A DNA stretch of 64,000 nucleotides from Gambelia wislizenii (lineage: Eukaryota > Chordata > Lepidosauria > Squamata > Crotaphytidae). Below the pieces are notes generated by a model that worked only from the letters and a program-made list of their open reading frames with translations, did not search any database and was not told the DNA's origin. Where the stretch lies: the NCBI GenBank assembly GCA_030847615.1, contig JAUMIR010000001.1:365792687-365856686 (forward strand). Direction: 5' to 3'. The position numbers and the translations under genes are program-made. Positions 22,281 through 34,941 of the stretch are shown one piece after another (the first letter of the stretch is position 1; every line of letters begins with the position of its first letter).

Positions 22281-24327
22281 AGCACAACATGCAGTGCTGA
22301 TGCCTGGCTGGTGAGTGATCAGAGACATTCTACATGCACAACATTTCCAACACAGAGATGTAAATTGTAGTGAGCCAGGGCTCCCATCCCAATGGAGGTG
22401 TCAGCCCAGAAGAATGGTCAGAAGGAATCTCATTGTTGAGGAAACAGGACAAAGCCCAGGAAATCTCACTTGCCCATTCATACTGTCAAACACCTGAAGG
22501 AGGTGTTTAGGTCTGTATAATCAATAAATTTGACACCCATATGCTTTGTAAGGATATGCTGTATTCCCTTTTCCTATGTACACCATCTGACTGCTGATAA
22601 ACCTGCACACCACCTCAGTCTAAAACTCCTGTCCTATTTTTGCAGAGAAGAGATTAATAGAAAGCAAACACAGCTGCAAGTCAGACTAGAAAAGATTCCA
22701 ATCAAATGTCATATTAAACCACCTATTGTGCCTTTTGTTTTTAAAAAAGCAATCAAAATGGCTAGTAGGATGTCTCTGTTTTTTGTTCCCAAGCAACACT
22801 GGTAGGGTGAGAAACCCCGAGGGGGGCATTTGTGGAAAGAACTGTAGGCTATTCCTGGAAATGTTATTTTCAAGTAGACAGACTATAGACAGTATTTTTG
22901 TCTTCAAAGCTCTTTAGAAACATGAATCCTCCTTGCTGGCTTTTTTGGAACTGATGTCCCAGTTTTATACTTCCTCCAGGTCCCCCTGCTTCATCTTTGG
23001 AAAGCAGTGAAAAGTGGCAAAGAATTTCAATGTAATCACTTCAGTGTAACCAGTGTAACAAAATGGTGAGAAGTGAAGGCCAAAGGAAGAGGAAAGAACA
23101 TTCCTAGATATTAGGGATGTTGGAAGAACAAAAATCCTTGCTTATACCTTTTGAATCAACGTGCAAAGAGGAGAGCACTTGGTCCTGCTCCACTCCATTG
23201 TTGCTTTCCACATGTGAAAAGTGACGTGACTGGACAGTGAAATTCTTGTTTGCATGGAGAATGGCCACAAAACCTAGAACCTTGGTTTACCAGCATTCTT
23301 GCTCATGTGGAGAATTTCCATGTGAACAGGAGCTTCTTCTCTCCAGATTGGTCTATTCCATGTAAGAAAAGTGGCAATGGACTTTATCAGATGGGACTGT
23401 AATAGCAGAATTACAGTATGATAGTACCGCAAATATGTTCCCATTATCGCATCGCCAATGTGTGCTCCACCTGTTAATTGCTCATCATTTTTCATTGATG
23501 GGAAAATCCATGAATAGCCCTCAGTATCGCTCTTTTTGCAGTGTTAAGAGTGTGTGAAATCACATCCTGCTGTAATCACGTGACTACAGCATGAATGGGC
23601 AGTCTTTTTTTCTCCTTCTCCAACAAGAACACAGGATGCACAGGGCACTCTTTTAATGAACTGTCACCTTTTCTTGGTATATTTTTATGTTTGTTTAAGT
23701 GTTTGGTAATTTCTTTTGTTATTTTTATGTTTTTGGTGTGTTTAAACAAAGTCCTGTCTTCTTACAAAAGCTGCCAAAATATCGTCCATATAAAATCACA
23801 GAAGTAAAATCCTGTTCTTAAACTGCTAGTGGTGGTCATGTGATGAATCCGTGGAGGTAGTATTGTGTGATTATGGCATAGTATTGCATGATTATGGCGA
23901 CATGCGATAATTACTGTAATCATGCTACTATGTTTCCGCTTTCCTTAATAATGGAATTACAGCGGTTTTAGATGCCAGACTGATGAAGTCCAATGTCAAG
24001 GCTAGGCATTCCAAACCCCACATGTACTTTTTTCCAATCATCAGGGCAGCCTTCTTGCTTTCCAGAGGTGTTTCCACTTCAGACTTTAAGGAATTCTAAG
24101 TCTCATAGGCTTTACACTTTTCCTTTTGGCGGTTCAGGTGCTAAGGATAAGAGCAAGCAACTCAAAGAAAACTTATCTTTCAAGAACAGACAGCCTTGGG
24201 TAGTGGTGGTGGATTCCTCTAAGATTCCTTGATTCTGTTATTCTAAGTGAGGAGGCTTGACAATGTGTGTTAACATGCAGGCTCTCTAGCATACTTTCAT
24301 TCAATTGTCTCCTCTAAAGTATACTAT
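22281..24327. other. unassigned non-coding DNA
   Basis: About 2 kb without an exon I can support. Around 23,400-23,950 are short stretches rich in ATTACAGTATGATAGTACCG-like words, perhaps an old transposon. Confidence 0.4.
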
Positions 24328-24500
24328 ACAATAGGACCCCCATATCCACTGATTCATTATCCACTGATTCAATTTCCATGGGGCACAGAACAGTACACCT
24401 ACCATAGAGTCTTCTTAGAAAATGTGTCCTCTCTAGCCATTTTCTAGGTCCTCCAAGGCAACTCTATGGTATTTTTAATCAGAAGTCCCATTATTTTCAA
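24328..24500. mobile_element. half of a Tc1/mariner-like MITE
   Basis: The sequence from ATAGGACCCCCATATCCACT to CCCATTATTTTCAA matches the left two-thirds of the complete element at 31,906-32,167. It breaks off exactly where the Gypsy remnant begins, and the minus-strand protease frame reads into it. Confidence 0.8.
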
Positions 24501-26126
24501 CTCCTGTGGGTGTGATGTTGACCACAGCATCCTGTATGGCTACACCTTCCGCTATGGCGCCATCTGATGGGAAGTCTTCCTCATCAAAATCCACAGCTGT
24601 CAGATGTAGACCTCCACTGCACATTTGCTTTGGTTGCTGCCCTTGAGTCCAATGGAATTGTTCCACATGACAGGCCAAATCATCTTCACCCAATATAGCA
24701 GGGCAACTGAAGTCATTGTAGACTGCAAACATCCATTGGCCCTTCCATTCTTTGTATTCCACTGGCACACGAGCCATAGGAAACTTGATGGGTGGGCAGT
24801 GGAAAGATCGTACAGAGACCACCGTGTTGCCCTTCAAGAACTTAGGATCAACATAGGTACGATGAATCACAGTCAGTTGAGCCCCTGTGTCCCTATACGC
24901 CACTACTTCCTTCCCATCCACCATCAATGTATGGCATTGACGAGGCGGAATAGTCGTAGGGTCAGGTGGCACCTCCTTCTCATCTGTCATAGGTGTGGAC
25001 GTGGATGCCTGTATCATGTTAATTGCCTTGGGTTCCTGTTTACAGTTCACTTTGATATGGCCAATTTCTCCACATGAGAAACATGTCAGGCCAGTCTTTA
25101 CCTTCCCCTGTCCCTGAGGCAGCTGTGCAGCCTCCTTGAGATCAGGTTGGGATGGCTGTTGCTGCTGTTGGTTAGGCACACCGTGTGATCCTGTCTTCTG
25201 GAATTGCATATTCTGGCGATCTTTGGTGGGGGATTGATTCCCTGACTTGTGGACAGATTGATTCCCTGGCTTTTGCTTGTGTGGTTCCACTTCCTTTGGC
25301 TGCAAGTTCTGGTAGTCACATCAAGCATAGTCTTAGGGTCTTTATCCAAAATATAATTGCGCATAGCTGGCGGTGTATGCCACAGAAACTGTTCCATGGC
25401 TATCAAAGAGAGAATGCTTTTGACGGCGTCAGCTTTGGCAGCTTTAGCCCAGAGTTCACACTTGCGAGTGATACGATGCCCCAGCTCACGACAATTGACT
25501 GTAGGCATCTACCTTGTGGCCCGCATGTGTTGTCGGGCTGCCTCTGCTGTTAAGCCCAGGTGGCTCCTAGCCAGCTCCAAGAAAAGATCAAAATTATGCA
25601 TCTCTTCTGGTGCCAAACCCGCCTCCTCAGACCTGAGAATTGGTGGGAGCAAGGGGCGTAGCTCACGCATGTAGTGCTCCTTGCGTACCCCATAGTCAAC
25701 AAAGACTCTCTGAAAAGTTGTGATAAATTCTTCAAAATCCTGTCCCTCCTGAAACGTGGGGTAATGGCGGGTTGGAGCTGTTAACATGGCAGCCAGCTGT
25801 GGCACATTGGTTATTGGGTTTTGCACCTGTTGCGCCATTTTCAATTGAAATTCCTGTCCTTGTAGTTTCAATTCCAGTTCTCTTTGCTTCAGCGCCATCT
25901 CCTGCATTTGCAATCGCAGCTGGCATTCAGTGTCTTTTTCTTTTGCTTCTGCCTCCTGAAATTGAAGTCTGAATTGAAGTTCCTTTTCTTTGTGCTGCAT
26001 TTGCAATTCCTGCAATCTCAGCCACCGTTGTCTTTCTTCAAATTCCTGTGGATTAATCTGGGTGACATCCAATAAATCATCAGGTACAGGAGAAGCAGCA
26101 GAGGTACCAGCATCACTGGCTGTCAC
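24475..26126 (-). pseudogene. Gypsy gag-protease remnant with SCAN-like segment
   Basis: From the ATG at 26,126 the frame encodes an acidic start and a long Q/E/K-rich coiled coil (about residues 30-100). A capsid-like part follows (PTFQEGQDFEEFITTF). An in-frame TAG interrupts at 25,509-25,511 and the same frame then continues. The segment at about 25,490-25,310 (ELGHRITRKCELWAKA, LIAMEQFLWHTPPAMR) resembles a SCAN domain. A frameshift lies near 25,305. Beyond it come a polyglutamine patch, a CX2CX4HX4C zinc knuckle (CFSCGEIGHIKVNC, 25,042-25,083) and a retropepsin-like active site (DTGA, about 24,880-24,891) with a later CPAILGEDDL. The last codons, after PTG, are read from the MITE, giving a chimeric end. 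One stop and one frameshift argue against a domesticated gene. Confidence 0.8.
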
Positions 26127-27060
26127 AGGGTCAGTTATTTGCTTTAAATTTCCCAGATCTCAAAATCATGTGAAAAGCAACAGCTAAACTCCTATCATCG
26201 CAGAACCCGTCCACTATATAAAAAAATTAAAAACTTACTTTGGTTGAATGTGTAATAATTCCTTTTTGCCAGCAGAGGGCAGTGGTTCTGGGGGGGGGGT
26301 TGGCTGCCCCCCCACCACCACGTAGAAGCAACAGGAAAGAACAGAACACAGGCCAAAAGGCAGATTAGAAAGACGGGCTAGAATCCTAATCAAGGTCCTC
26401 CCTTTCTATTTAAAAACAGGAGAAAGAGGGGGGGGACTTTAAATGGCCCAAGCAGCACTTGGGAACATAGAGAAGGTCCCCCTCCCCTAGGAATCCAGCT
26501 AGCTCTTGCAGTTGCCTAGCAACAATAGCTAGCCACACAGAGAGCTTCAGCTCCTCCCTAGTCCCTCCTTTCAGCTCAGCTCCGCCCCCTTAGCAAAACC
26601 ACTTTGCAAGAAGGAACCAGCTTTAAACTTAGGCAGGGACCCCAAGAGCTAGCATCTCCATGTGGAGACCAGATCAAAGGGAACTGCTCTCTGCTACAGT
26701 GAGTGAGACAAAGGAATGGCCTGGTGGGTGATCTGCTGCCCTCCCTTCCTATCACTTACACAGAAGCACATCCAACACAAAAGAAATACAAGGACACCTT
26801 TTCCTCCCAACGAAGAGAAAACAGCCAAGACGTGAGGCCTCTTTGTTCACTTTCAGTTCCACCAAAAGCAACAAACCCCTCCCTTCCCAGGGAGTTTTGG
26901 GCACAGCCTATGAGCGAATTGAGCAGAGACCTTCAGCCCCTCTCACATTACTCTCTGTCCCCCACTTGAACAAGCCAAGACTAGAGCACCCCCAATCTCC
27001 CTTTCTCTGAAGGCAAGAGGCAGAGCCTGTAGTTCTACTAACTTCCCAAACTGAGCTATG

Positions 27061-27082
27061 TTCAATCCCACCGCTGCCACCA
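27061..27082 (-). promoter_or_regulatory. primer-binding site for tRNA-Leu(AAG)
   Basis: The plus strand reads AATCCCACCGCTGCCACCA directly beside the LTR, the 3' end of a tRNA-Leu (AAG/TAG type) with CCA. The complementary TGGTGGCAGCGGTGGGAT on the coding strand is where the tRNA would anneal to start minus-strand DNA synthesis. Confidence 0.85.
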
Positions 27083-28028
27083 TGTCACAGGCTCAAACCT
27101 GGGTTCCCTTCCCAGGAGCCCCAGGTTAGCCATCCCTGTAGGGTTAGTCCTGAGAATCCTCACTCCAGGATGCTCCCTACAGACCCCAAAATCATCCAGT
27201 AGCTGCCACCACTACCCACTGAGTTAAACTGGGGGGGTTTCTTTCCCCTTGGGACCACCCTTTTCTCACGCACAACGCAGTGGGAAGTTGTGCATAGTCT
27301 ATATTAATCAATGGCACTCCTTGCCACTATAGAATCAACTAAGTCCCTCCTCCTAACCCCAGAGGAGGCTCACAGTAGCATAGTCAAGAGTAAGGCACGT
27401 AGTAAGCATCAGTATAGGAAGATGAATAAGTTTACTTTATTCAAGAGAAGTAGTCATGCAATCTCACATGAGGCAGGATTCTCCCCTACCTCAGGCAGGC
27501 AGGCTCAAAGTGATAGCAATACAGAGTATCAAGATCAAAGCATTACATCACTCAGGTTATATTCAGTTGCTAATTTAGCTACATTCAACCAAAATAAAGA
27601 AATTAAAAAGAATTCCCTAACGCAACTAAACAGGCCCTAATCTCTACTAAATACTTGCAGTTTGTTGCCTTGAGATTTATTCAGGCGGCTGGGAGCTTAA
27701 GCCAGAGATGGAATGGCTGTGCTCCACCAGCATAGCAGTCTTTGTTGCTTCGCATTTTCCAGAATCTCTCTCCAAACTCTCACACTGGTTTCAAAACAAA
27801 AGCAGTTAAATCCTCTTCAGATTTCCCGGGCTTAAAGCTATAATTGGTCAGTCCAGTCACATGGTGTTATGGTAATGATGTCATCTCATTAGCTCTGTGA
27901 AGATGGTGCTTGAGACCTTCCCCATTAACCCTTTTCTTACCTGATACTATGCTGGCAAGACAATCTGTTTACAGATTCCACAGTTGGGGAGCCACAGCTG
28001 GGAAGGTCCTCTTCCATGTCCCATCACA
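27083..28028 (-). mobile_element. Gypsy 5' LTR, about 946 bp
   Basis: On the minus strand it begins TGTGATGGGACATGGAAG and ends GAGCCTGTGACA, next to the primer site. TG...CA ends and the short inverted TGTGA/TCACA fit an LTR. The outer edge at 28,028 is set by the TG and is less certain than the inner edge. No second LTR was found, so age by LTR divergence is not available. Confidence 0.7.
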
Positions 28029-28400
28029 GTGTATTATCATTTCTGGTGGAATACAGAGGAGCCCCCTGCTCCCCAGGAGACCTTAATCTTCAGGTAGACA
28101 CATACAGGAAGAGGCACTCCCTCAAGTATCACAGTCCTAAACTGTTTAGGACTTTAAATATCATCACTATCCACTAGCAACTCAGCAGCCAGTACAGATC
28201 CCTTAATACTGGTGTTATGTGTTGTTTACATGGTATGCTACTCATCAATGTTGCTGCTGAATTATGCACTAGCTGTAGCTTCTAAGTCATCTTCAAGGGC
28301 AACCCCACATGGAGTACTGTACTCTAATTGGGAAGTTACTAGTGCATGGACTACTGTGGCTAAGTTATTCCTGTCCTGGAAATGCCATAATTTGCACACC
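28029..28400. repeat. unclassified LINE-like fragment
   Basis: TGCACTAGCTGTAGCTTCTA, CTTCAAGGGCAACCCCACAT and GTGCATGGACTACTGTGGCT are typical words of the dispersed repeat also represented at 21,120-21,620. Clade unknown. Confidence 0.4.
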
Positions 28401-29586
28401 AGTTGGAGCTAGCACCAAGCAATCAGAGCCACAGAGTCTGCTTGGTCCTCCATCACCTTTCCCCAGCCTAGCACCCTTCAATTGGGTTGGACTACAAGTC
28501 CCCTCATCCACAGAAGAGGGAGAGCACCAGGTTGAGAAGGCTAGCCTGCATTTTGATGAAAAGGAAGGCACATCTCCACAAAGCTATCTCTATAGAAAGC
28601 TGTCATGGGGAATCCCTAATGGGGAGACCCTAAATTTTCCACTGTATCATCCACATATTCAAGGATGAATAATTTCAGCAGGAGAAAAGGAATATTTCTG
28701 TGGGGTTTCTGCCAGGTATTGACATATCTTGACACACTTTGAGGAAATGTGTCTACACAGAAATAGACATTTTTGTGTGTAAAATTCTTAAATGCCACGT
28801 TTTCCACAGACAAAAACACCATTATTCTACATCAGCTCCATAACGACGCCACATAACCACGAAAGGCCACGCATATCAGATGGCATCGCTGTTTCACAGT
28901 TATGTCCCTGCCAAAACCCATACTTTTTAATTGGTGGCTTAAGCAGTCAATTCATCTCCCCTGCCATTTTTTTCCCGGCATAGCTGGTGTGTAAAACCTT
29001 ATTTCTTCCCCCGCCCATACTTACCCTGTCAGTGGCCGGTCCGGTGTAAACACTTCCGGGTGAGATCGCAACATAAAGGAAAGTGACACACTTTTTATGA
29101 CCCTCCCTGGGTTTCTTGTAAGTTTTAAAGTGTGTTTTTGTGCTTTTAAAAACTTCTTTAGGGTTTTTGTTTTGTTTTGTTTTTTACTTTCCCATGCAAT
29201 CAAGTCTCATAATACTTCACAGGATTTCAAAGGAGGAATTGAACAGATCTCTGTTCATTGCCGGAGTTGCCTTTGCTAGAGGTAAGTGCAGGTGGCAGCG
29301 TTGTTTTGCAGGCATAAAAATGGAATTTTTTATATCAGCAAAAGAACACCTTAAAGAGTTAGTTTGATAAGGTCCTCAGTAACCTCTCCTGGCCCAACGC
29401 CCACAACCCCAACCTAATGGAATCATCATCCACCCATCCTCTGATCACTGGCAGAATGCATTTCCTTCTCCCCATGCAGCTGATGCCCAGTAAAGTAGGT
29501 TGGGGAGGAGGGGTTACAATTGTGGCAATGGTGTCACAATCATGACCAAGCATCAATCGGGAATACAGAACAGCTATGGTTGGCTG
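28401..29586. other. unassigned non-coding DNA
   Basis: No exon was found. A transposon-like scrap (GTTGGACTACAAGTCCCCTC) lies near 28,485. Confidence 0.4.
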
Positions 29587-29723
29587 GAAAGCTTATTGAA
29601 CGAGGGGAGGGAAGCTGCAGTGCAGCCCAATTATAGCACCTCCCATCATGCTTTGCCGCGTGACATCAGCATTCTATAGCCATTTTTCCATTCTGTTCCT
29701 GTGGGAGATGATGGTAAACACAA
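29587..29723 (+). repeat. half copy of the 15,338 palindromic MITE
   Basis: GCTTATTGAACGAGGGGAGG, AATTATAGCACCTCCCATCA and TTCTGTTCCTGTGGGAGATG match the left arm of the palindrome at 15,338. The right arm is missing. Confidence 0.7.
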
Positions 29724-30892
29724 GTCTTTTTTTCTAACAGATTAAGCATCTAAATCTAGGTAACTGTTCCATATTCACAGTTGCCACCCAGTCACATTCT
29801 TGATACTACTCTCACACTAGCATTTTCTGCACAAAGAACATTTCTGCACCAAAATATTGTTTTTCTGCACAGACAATGCTCTTTTCTGTTCAGAAAATGC
29901 TGTTTTCTGCACACACACACACATGTGGATTCTGTGCAGAAGCTGTGACATTTCCCCTCAGTCCAGGTTTCTCCTTGTTAGGGTTTCCTGACACTCAAGA
30001 AACACAATTTCCAACCATTTTTTGAATAGTCTTTCCCTCCCTAGTATAAACACACCACATCCTTCTTCTTGGGTTCACTCACCCAAACATTTGCTCTGGT
30101 TCATGACTAAGTCCATGAATACTTTAGAGGAGATGATGTTTCAAAGAGAAGGAACATTTGCATCAGCTCATTGTCCCTGAAACTCTTGCCAGAGGTGTTA
30201 GATAAAGGGATTGCATCCTTCCCAACCCTCTCAGTGCTGCTGCAACTGTGTTTTTTTTCTAGAATCTTCCTAGTACACCAATGTGTAGTACATTTTGAAA
30301 CATGCAACATGTTTAATCTGTGTTAACCCTGAAAATGCATCTTCCCATAAGAACATCTGAAGTTCCTAGATGAAGCATACCAAGGACCACCTTATTGAGC
30401 TTGGAATTTCATGCCCATTGTGACAGCTGCAGGCCCATCACAAATTATAGTAGCCCCAATGGATGTGGCAAGTTATGTTCTGGACTTCCAAATGGAGAGC
30501 CAATAATGACTTCATTGCCATGCACAGATCAGTTATCTGATCAGTTCTGACACAAATGCTAAATCCTAATCTCTAAAGGAGTAGGGAATCCATTTTTAAT
30601 AGCCTGTCCCTGGAACTGATGGATTAAAATGGTTGCCTCATATTTCTGGGAGAGCTAGCTACAGATTTGAACAAAATGGAGAGATTATTTGGGCCTTTGA
30701 CACAATCACTCCCAAATGTCATAGCCAAATTATAGACCCATAGCTATTGCTTTGTGCTCTGATTATGTCAGGCAATTATGGAGTTAGAGAAGTAGAATTC
30801 TTACAGACCACAGCAACTCTGTCTCCTTGGCCCCCAAGCTGTGCTGTACTTGATACACTGGTGGACACATCTCTGTAGCTAACAGGTATGCC
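29724..30892. other. unassigned non-coding DNA
   Basis: No exon or named repeat. A small internal tandem of TTTTCTGCACAGA-like words lies at about 29,823-29,945, ending in (CA)n. Confidence 0.4.
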
Positions 30893-31095
30893 TTGTTGTT
30901 GTTACATGCCTTCGAGTCAACTCTGACTTATGGCGATCCTATCCTAGGATTTTCTTGCCAAAATTTACTCAATGGAAGTTTGTCATTGCCTTCCTTTTAG
31001 TGAGAGAGTATGTGACTTACCTAAGATTTCCATGGTTGACTGGGAATTTAAACCCTGAATTCCTAGACTCCTAGCTCAATACCTCTCTGATTCAC
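30893..31095 (-). mobile_element. tRNA-derived SINE with ACA tail (minus)
   Basis: TTGTTGTTACATGCCTTCGA, CTCTGACTTATGGCGATCCT and TTGTCATTGCCTTCC are the reverse complement of the SINE at 42,961. The tRNA-like head at the right end is degraded. Confidence 0.75.
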
Positions 31096-31905
31096 AAAAA
31101 CAGGATGATAGCTGATGCTGGAAAGCCCCAAGTCACACAATGTGTAATTTCCAATTTTATATAAGATGGTTCAAATTATTTTTCACTTACCCTTGCCATA
31201 GCTGGATTTACTGAGGCAAAAGTCCCCAAGAAAGAAATGGTCAGCTACATTCCTTGGTAAATAAAAGTATACACAAAACAAGGCATGAGAAGATACCTAA
31301 AGAAAGTGATAAATAAAAGCATGTCAGGAAGTAAAATTAACCATACACACAGTCTGTTTACACATATTTATATTTTTTTTAAAAAATTGTACATCTAGTA
31401 AAGACCAATTGAACACACAGAGTGACAGAAGTACACTTGCCTGAATGCAATTGGTGAAAACAGAAGTGTGCGTGCCCCACATGTACACACACAAAATGTT
31501 GGAAACATCCCTGCAGAAGATTGGTCTAATTCTACTGAGTAAAGTGAGTGTTTTGCATGCAAAAGTTCCCATGTTAAGTCCCCGGTGTCTCCAAGTAGGG
31601 TTGGAAAATACCCCTATCTGAAACCCATAGGAGGTGCTGCAAATCAGAACTACAGGACTAATCCAGAGCATCAAAAAGCTACTTTTTTTCAAGTATGGCT
31701 CCTAAAATCCCTCAGCAAGCAGGGCCTGTAGATTCTGGAAGTTGTGGCCCAAAAAAGTAACTTTTCCAAGGACCAATGATCTGGATCATTTTAAGGCAAT
31801 TTCCTATGCAGAAACCAGTTTCACCAATATTTTGCTTCTAAAACTATTCTTTTTTCTCCCATAGTCACTTGTTTAAGCGTTGCAAAAATAGAAATAATGG
31901 AACTA
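31096..31905. other. unassigned non-coding DNA
   Basis: No exon. A scrap of a MITE (GATTCTGGAAGTTGTGGCCC) lies near 31,735. Confidence 0.4.
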
Positions 31906-32167
31906 TAGTAGGACCACCATATCTGCCGAACCAATATCCACGGTTTCAGTTATCTGCTGGGCACAAAACAGAACACGTACCATAGAGTCTTCCTAGAAAA
32001 TGCCTAGAGAGGTGTCCTCTTTAGACATTTTTTAGGTCCTCCAAAGCAACTCTGGTATTTTAAACTGGAAGTCCCATTATTTTCAATGGCATTTACTGTT
32101 ATCCGCAGTTTTTGGTACCCATGGTAAGTCTGGGAACCGAACCCCCACAGATACAGGGGTCCTACTG
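31906..32167. mobile_element. complete Tc1/mariner-like MITE
   Basis: TA duplications flank it (31,904-31,905; 32,168-32,169). The inverted ends are TAGTAGGACCACCATATC and GATACAGGGGTCCTACTG. The interior has no ORF. A partial copy lies at 24,328-24,500. Confidence 0.85.
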
Positions 32168-32169
32168 TA

Positions 32170-34087
32170 TAATCCATTTGTTACACATAGGAATAGGTGG
32201 TATGCAGCTCCTGCATACTCCTTACTAAATGTTATATTATGGCCACCATTACCTCATCAAATCTGACCAGTAGCATTCCATTCAAATCCCTGGTTATAAA
32301 CATGCAAAGCTGTTTTCAATTGGGACAGCAACATATGCTGGTAATGGCTCCCCGGAGTCTACTAGCCCACTAAAAACAACTAGAGCTGATCATATCATTG
32401 CTTATTTTTGGTACTGCTAAGCCTAGTTTATGCTGCTATACACAAGCATAAATACAGGATAGCATTCTCAGGAGATGTGGCTTGTATTTGCTCTTTATGA
32501 GTTGCCTGCATAAGCAGTGAAGTGGACCAGAAATTATTGGTTGGGTTTTTTCACTTCTATGTGCTTTTTAAGGTTGCGTGGAAGTAAATGTTTTTAGTCA
32601 ACCACAAAGCCTTCAATATGGCAAGTTTTGAGTATATTCCCTCTAAACAATAACAATATCACTGCAGTTCAATGTGAAAACAGCACAGATCTATGGTTTA
32701 CAAATGAGTTGCCTTCTATTCATTCAAAGTGTCTTGGTTAAGGAGGAAAACATTATCACATTTTAACTGCAGATAATATTTCCCAAAAACTAAAAAACAA
32801 ATGTCCATGGTCAAAGCAGTATATCTCAGAACATATGAGAGCCCTGTGGGATCAGACCAAATACCTACTAGTGCCTTTCCACAGAGGCCAGCTCAATGCC
32901 AAGGGGAATCATCTAAGCAGGATACAAATAAAACAGCAGCATCCTATTCATGTTCCCTAGTAACTTGTAGCCAGAATCATGGTGCTTCTGTTACTGCAGG
33001 CAGTATACAGCTATCATGACCAGCAGCTTGGCCTTTGTGTACCAGTTGCTGAGGTGCAGAAAGGTGTGATGGTTATATTTTGAAGAAAAACAGCAAATTA
33101 TATGGATGTTGGTCCAGCCAGTGTTTATGCTCTTAAAATCATATACATTGACTACAAGAACTCTGTTATGCAAAAATCAAAGGACTACATCACTCAACAC
33201 ATCTACTGTATTTTAATCTTCTCCCTTGTGTTTCAACTGAAACAGAATTTCAGACCTGTACATCTATCACCCTAGATATATTTTCCTGTGATCAGTTTTT
33301 CTTAGCATTAGGCAACATGTTTTTCAAGTCTAAATTAGGTAAGCCCATTTAAAAGTATGCATCTAGGAAGATGGTCATATACCATTCCGAATGAAGTTGG
33401 TGTCAATTTATATATGATTTTCATTAATGCTCTGTAGTATAATCAACTATTAATTTGTCCATTACTTATTAAATTTATCTCAGTGTCTCTCTAAGGTTTG
33501 GGTTTTTCCCATTTACTCAGCATGCATTGCCACTGGATTGACAGTCCTCAGAGATCCAGCTAAGAAAGATGTTGATACTTGTACAGTCATCCCTTCACAT
33601 TTGCAAGTTAAGCATTCATGAATTTGATTATTCACAGAATGGAAAAATATGCTCTCTCTCTTGGCAAAATAGGTTCTCTCAACTTCTGTAGGAAATTGAC
33701 CATGGAGTCACACTGGAGAACCTAGAAATGCTAGAGAGACAGCACATTTCTAGGCATGTCTAGATGTTCTAGTGTGATTCTATAGAGCAAATATAAGAGA
33801 TCTAGATGTGAAACCCAGAAACATCACCCAAGGAGACCCTCTGCTGTGCTTTCTGCAACCGAACTTTTTTATCTTGGATTGGCCTTTTCAGTCATCAGCA
33901 TGCTTGCAGAAAGCACAGGATGAGGCCTTCCTGAATCTTTGTTTGCGAAGAAAAGCCAGAGAGAGAGAGAGAGAGAGATGTGAATGATTTTCCATCTCAC
34001 TATCTGTAATGCTTGAAATGTGGAGACTCGAAGGAAATTTCATGGGGATTGAAATGAAGAAATAGTTTTGTTTTGTTTTTTAAATTT
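32170..34087. other. unassigned non-coding DNA
   Basis: No exon. Near 33,585-33,800 is a possible old mariner-type fragment (CAGTCATCCCTTCACATTTG). A (GA)n run lies at 33,958-33,979. Confidence 0.4.
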
Positions 34088-34350
34088 AAGGCTCTCAGAG
34101 TGGCTTACAAATTGTTAAGCAACAGCATTAAGCAACAGCACTGCACATCTACACCACTTTATAGCGCACTAGGCACTCTCCAAGCAGTTTCCAATGTGTG
34201 TTAGCTAATTGCCCCCACAAGCTGGGTACTCATTTTACCAACCTATGAAAGGATGGAAGGCTGAGTGAATCTTGGAGCCCTCTGGGATCAAACTTGCAAT
34301 GTTGTGGCTGCTGTACTGGCATTTAACCACTGCGCCACCAGGGTTCCCTT
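34088..34350 (-). mobile_element. Sauria-SINE-like element, near full length (minus)
   Basis: Reading minus: a tRNA-like head with GCGCAGTGGTTAAATGCC (A box), a B-box-like TTTGATCCCAGAG, then TCAGCCTTCCATCCTTTCAT, GGTAAAATGAGTACCCAGC and a tail TTTGTAAGCCACTCTGAGAG. The head and middle follow the Sauria SINE layout; the tail is of L2/CR1 type. Confidence 0.75.
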
Positions 34351-34379
34351 ACACAATAATATGAAACAATCAACAAACT

Positions 34380-34650
34380 AGAATGAAATAAGAATAGAAC
34401 CATACTCTCCAAGATTTCACAGATGAAAACCAGAACACATTTGGTCAAGCAACATCCAAGTGTGGTCATGATGGGAAAACAAGAACAAAGGCATCCAATT
34501 AGAAGGCAACAAAACTAAGTAGGCTCAGGCAAAAGCAAACTGCTGCAGCATCTCCTAACTTTTGTATTCTTCCTCATTAATAACTTTTTGCCATCTTGAC
34601 CACACTGATATTGCTTGGCCACATACATCAAGTTTTCATCTGTGAAATAA
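34380..34650. repeat. unclassified interspersed repeat with inverted ends
   Basis: A left segment (ACAGATGAAAACCAGAACAC, CAAGTGTGGTCATGATGG) is inverted at the right end (CCATCTTGACCACACTGATA, AGTTTTCATCTGTGAAAT). The body (GTAGGCTCAGGCAAAAGCAA, CTGCTGCAGCATCTCCTAAC) recurs at 43,195 in the opposite sense and at 58,000 in the same sense. Confidence 0.6.
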
Positions 34651-34941
34651 CAGAGGGTCTGATTCAGCACACAGCAAATAAGAGAGACTAAGAGGCCAAA
34701 TTAAAGTAGCAGGGCAGCCCGAAGGTTCTGCTTTCCATGCTACCTTACCACATGGTAGCATAATTCTTCCAGTGTTCTACTATTCAGGTACTATGAGAGA
34801 CCATGTCTTTTTGGTAATGTTTTTTTCCAGTTAGCAAAAAGATGCAATTTTACCTCGGTCTGCCATAGGACCAGAACAGCCGAACAACAATGTCATGCAG
34901 TAAGGCAGAACGCTTTAATTCAGCATGTGATAAGCATCTAA

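Larger units (their letters stand above)
24501..28028 (-). mobile_element. Ty3/Gypsy LTR retrotransposon, partial (Gmr1-like)
   Basis: Reading on the minus strand: one LTR (28,028-27,083), a tRNA-Leu primer site (27,082-27,061), a leader of about 930 bp, a broken gag, and a retropepsin-like segment. Reverse transcriptase, RNase H, integrase and the second LTR are missing: the element ends abruptly in a MITE at 24,500. The gag has a segment resembling the SCAN domain, which in vertebrates is known to derive from Gmr1-like Gypsy gag; this is the basis of the subgroup call. Confidence 0.8.

Noticed and set aside
24475..26126. Domesticated gag-protease host gene
   Set aside because: An in-frame stop at 25,509-25,511, a frameshift near 25,305 and a C-terminus taken from a MITE indicate decay.
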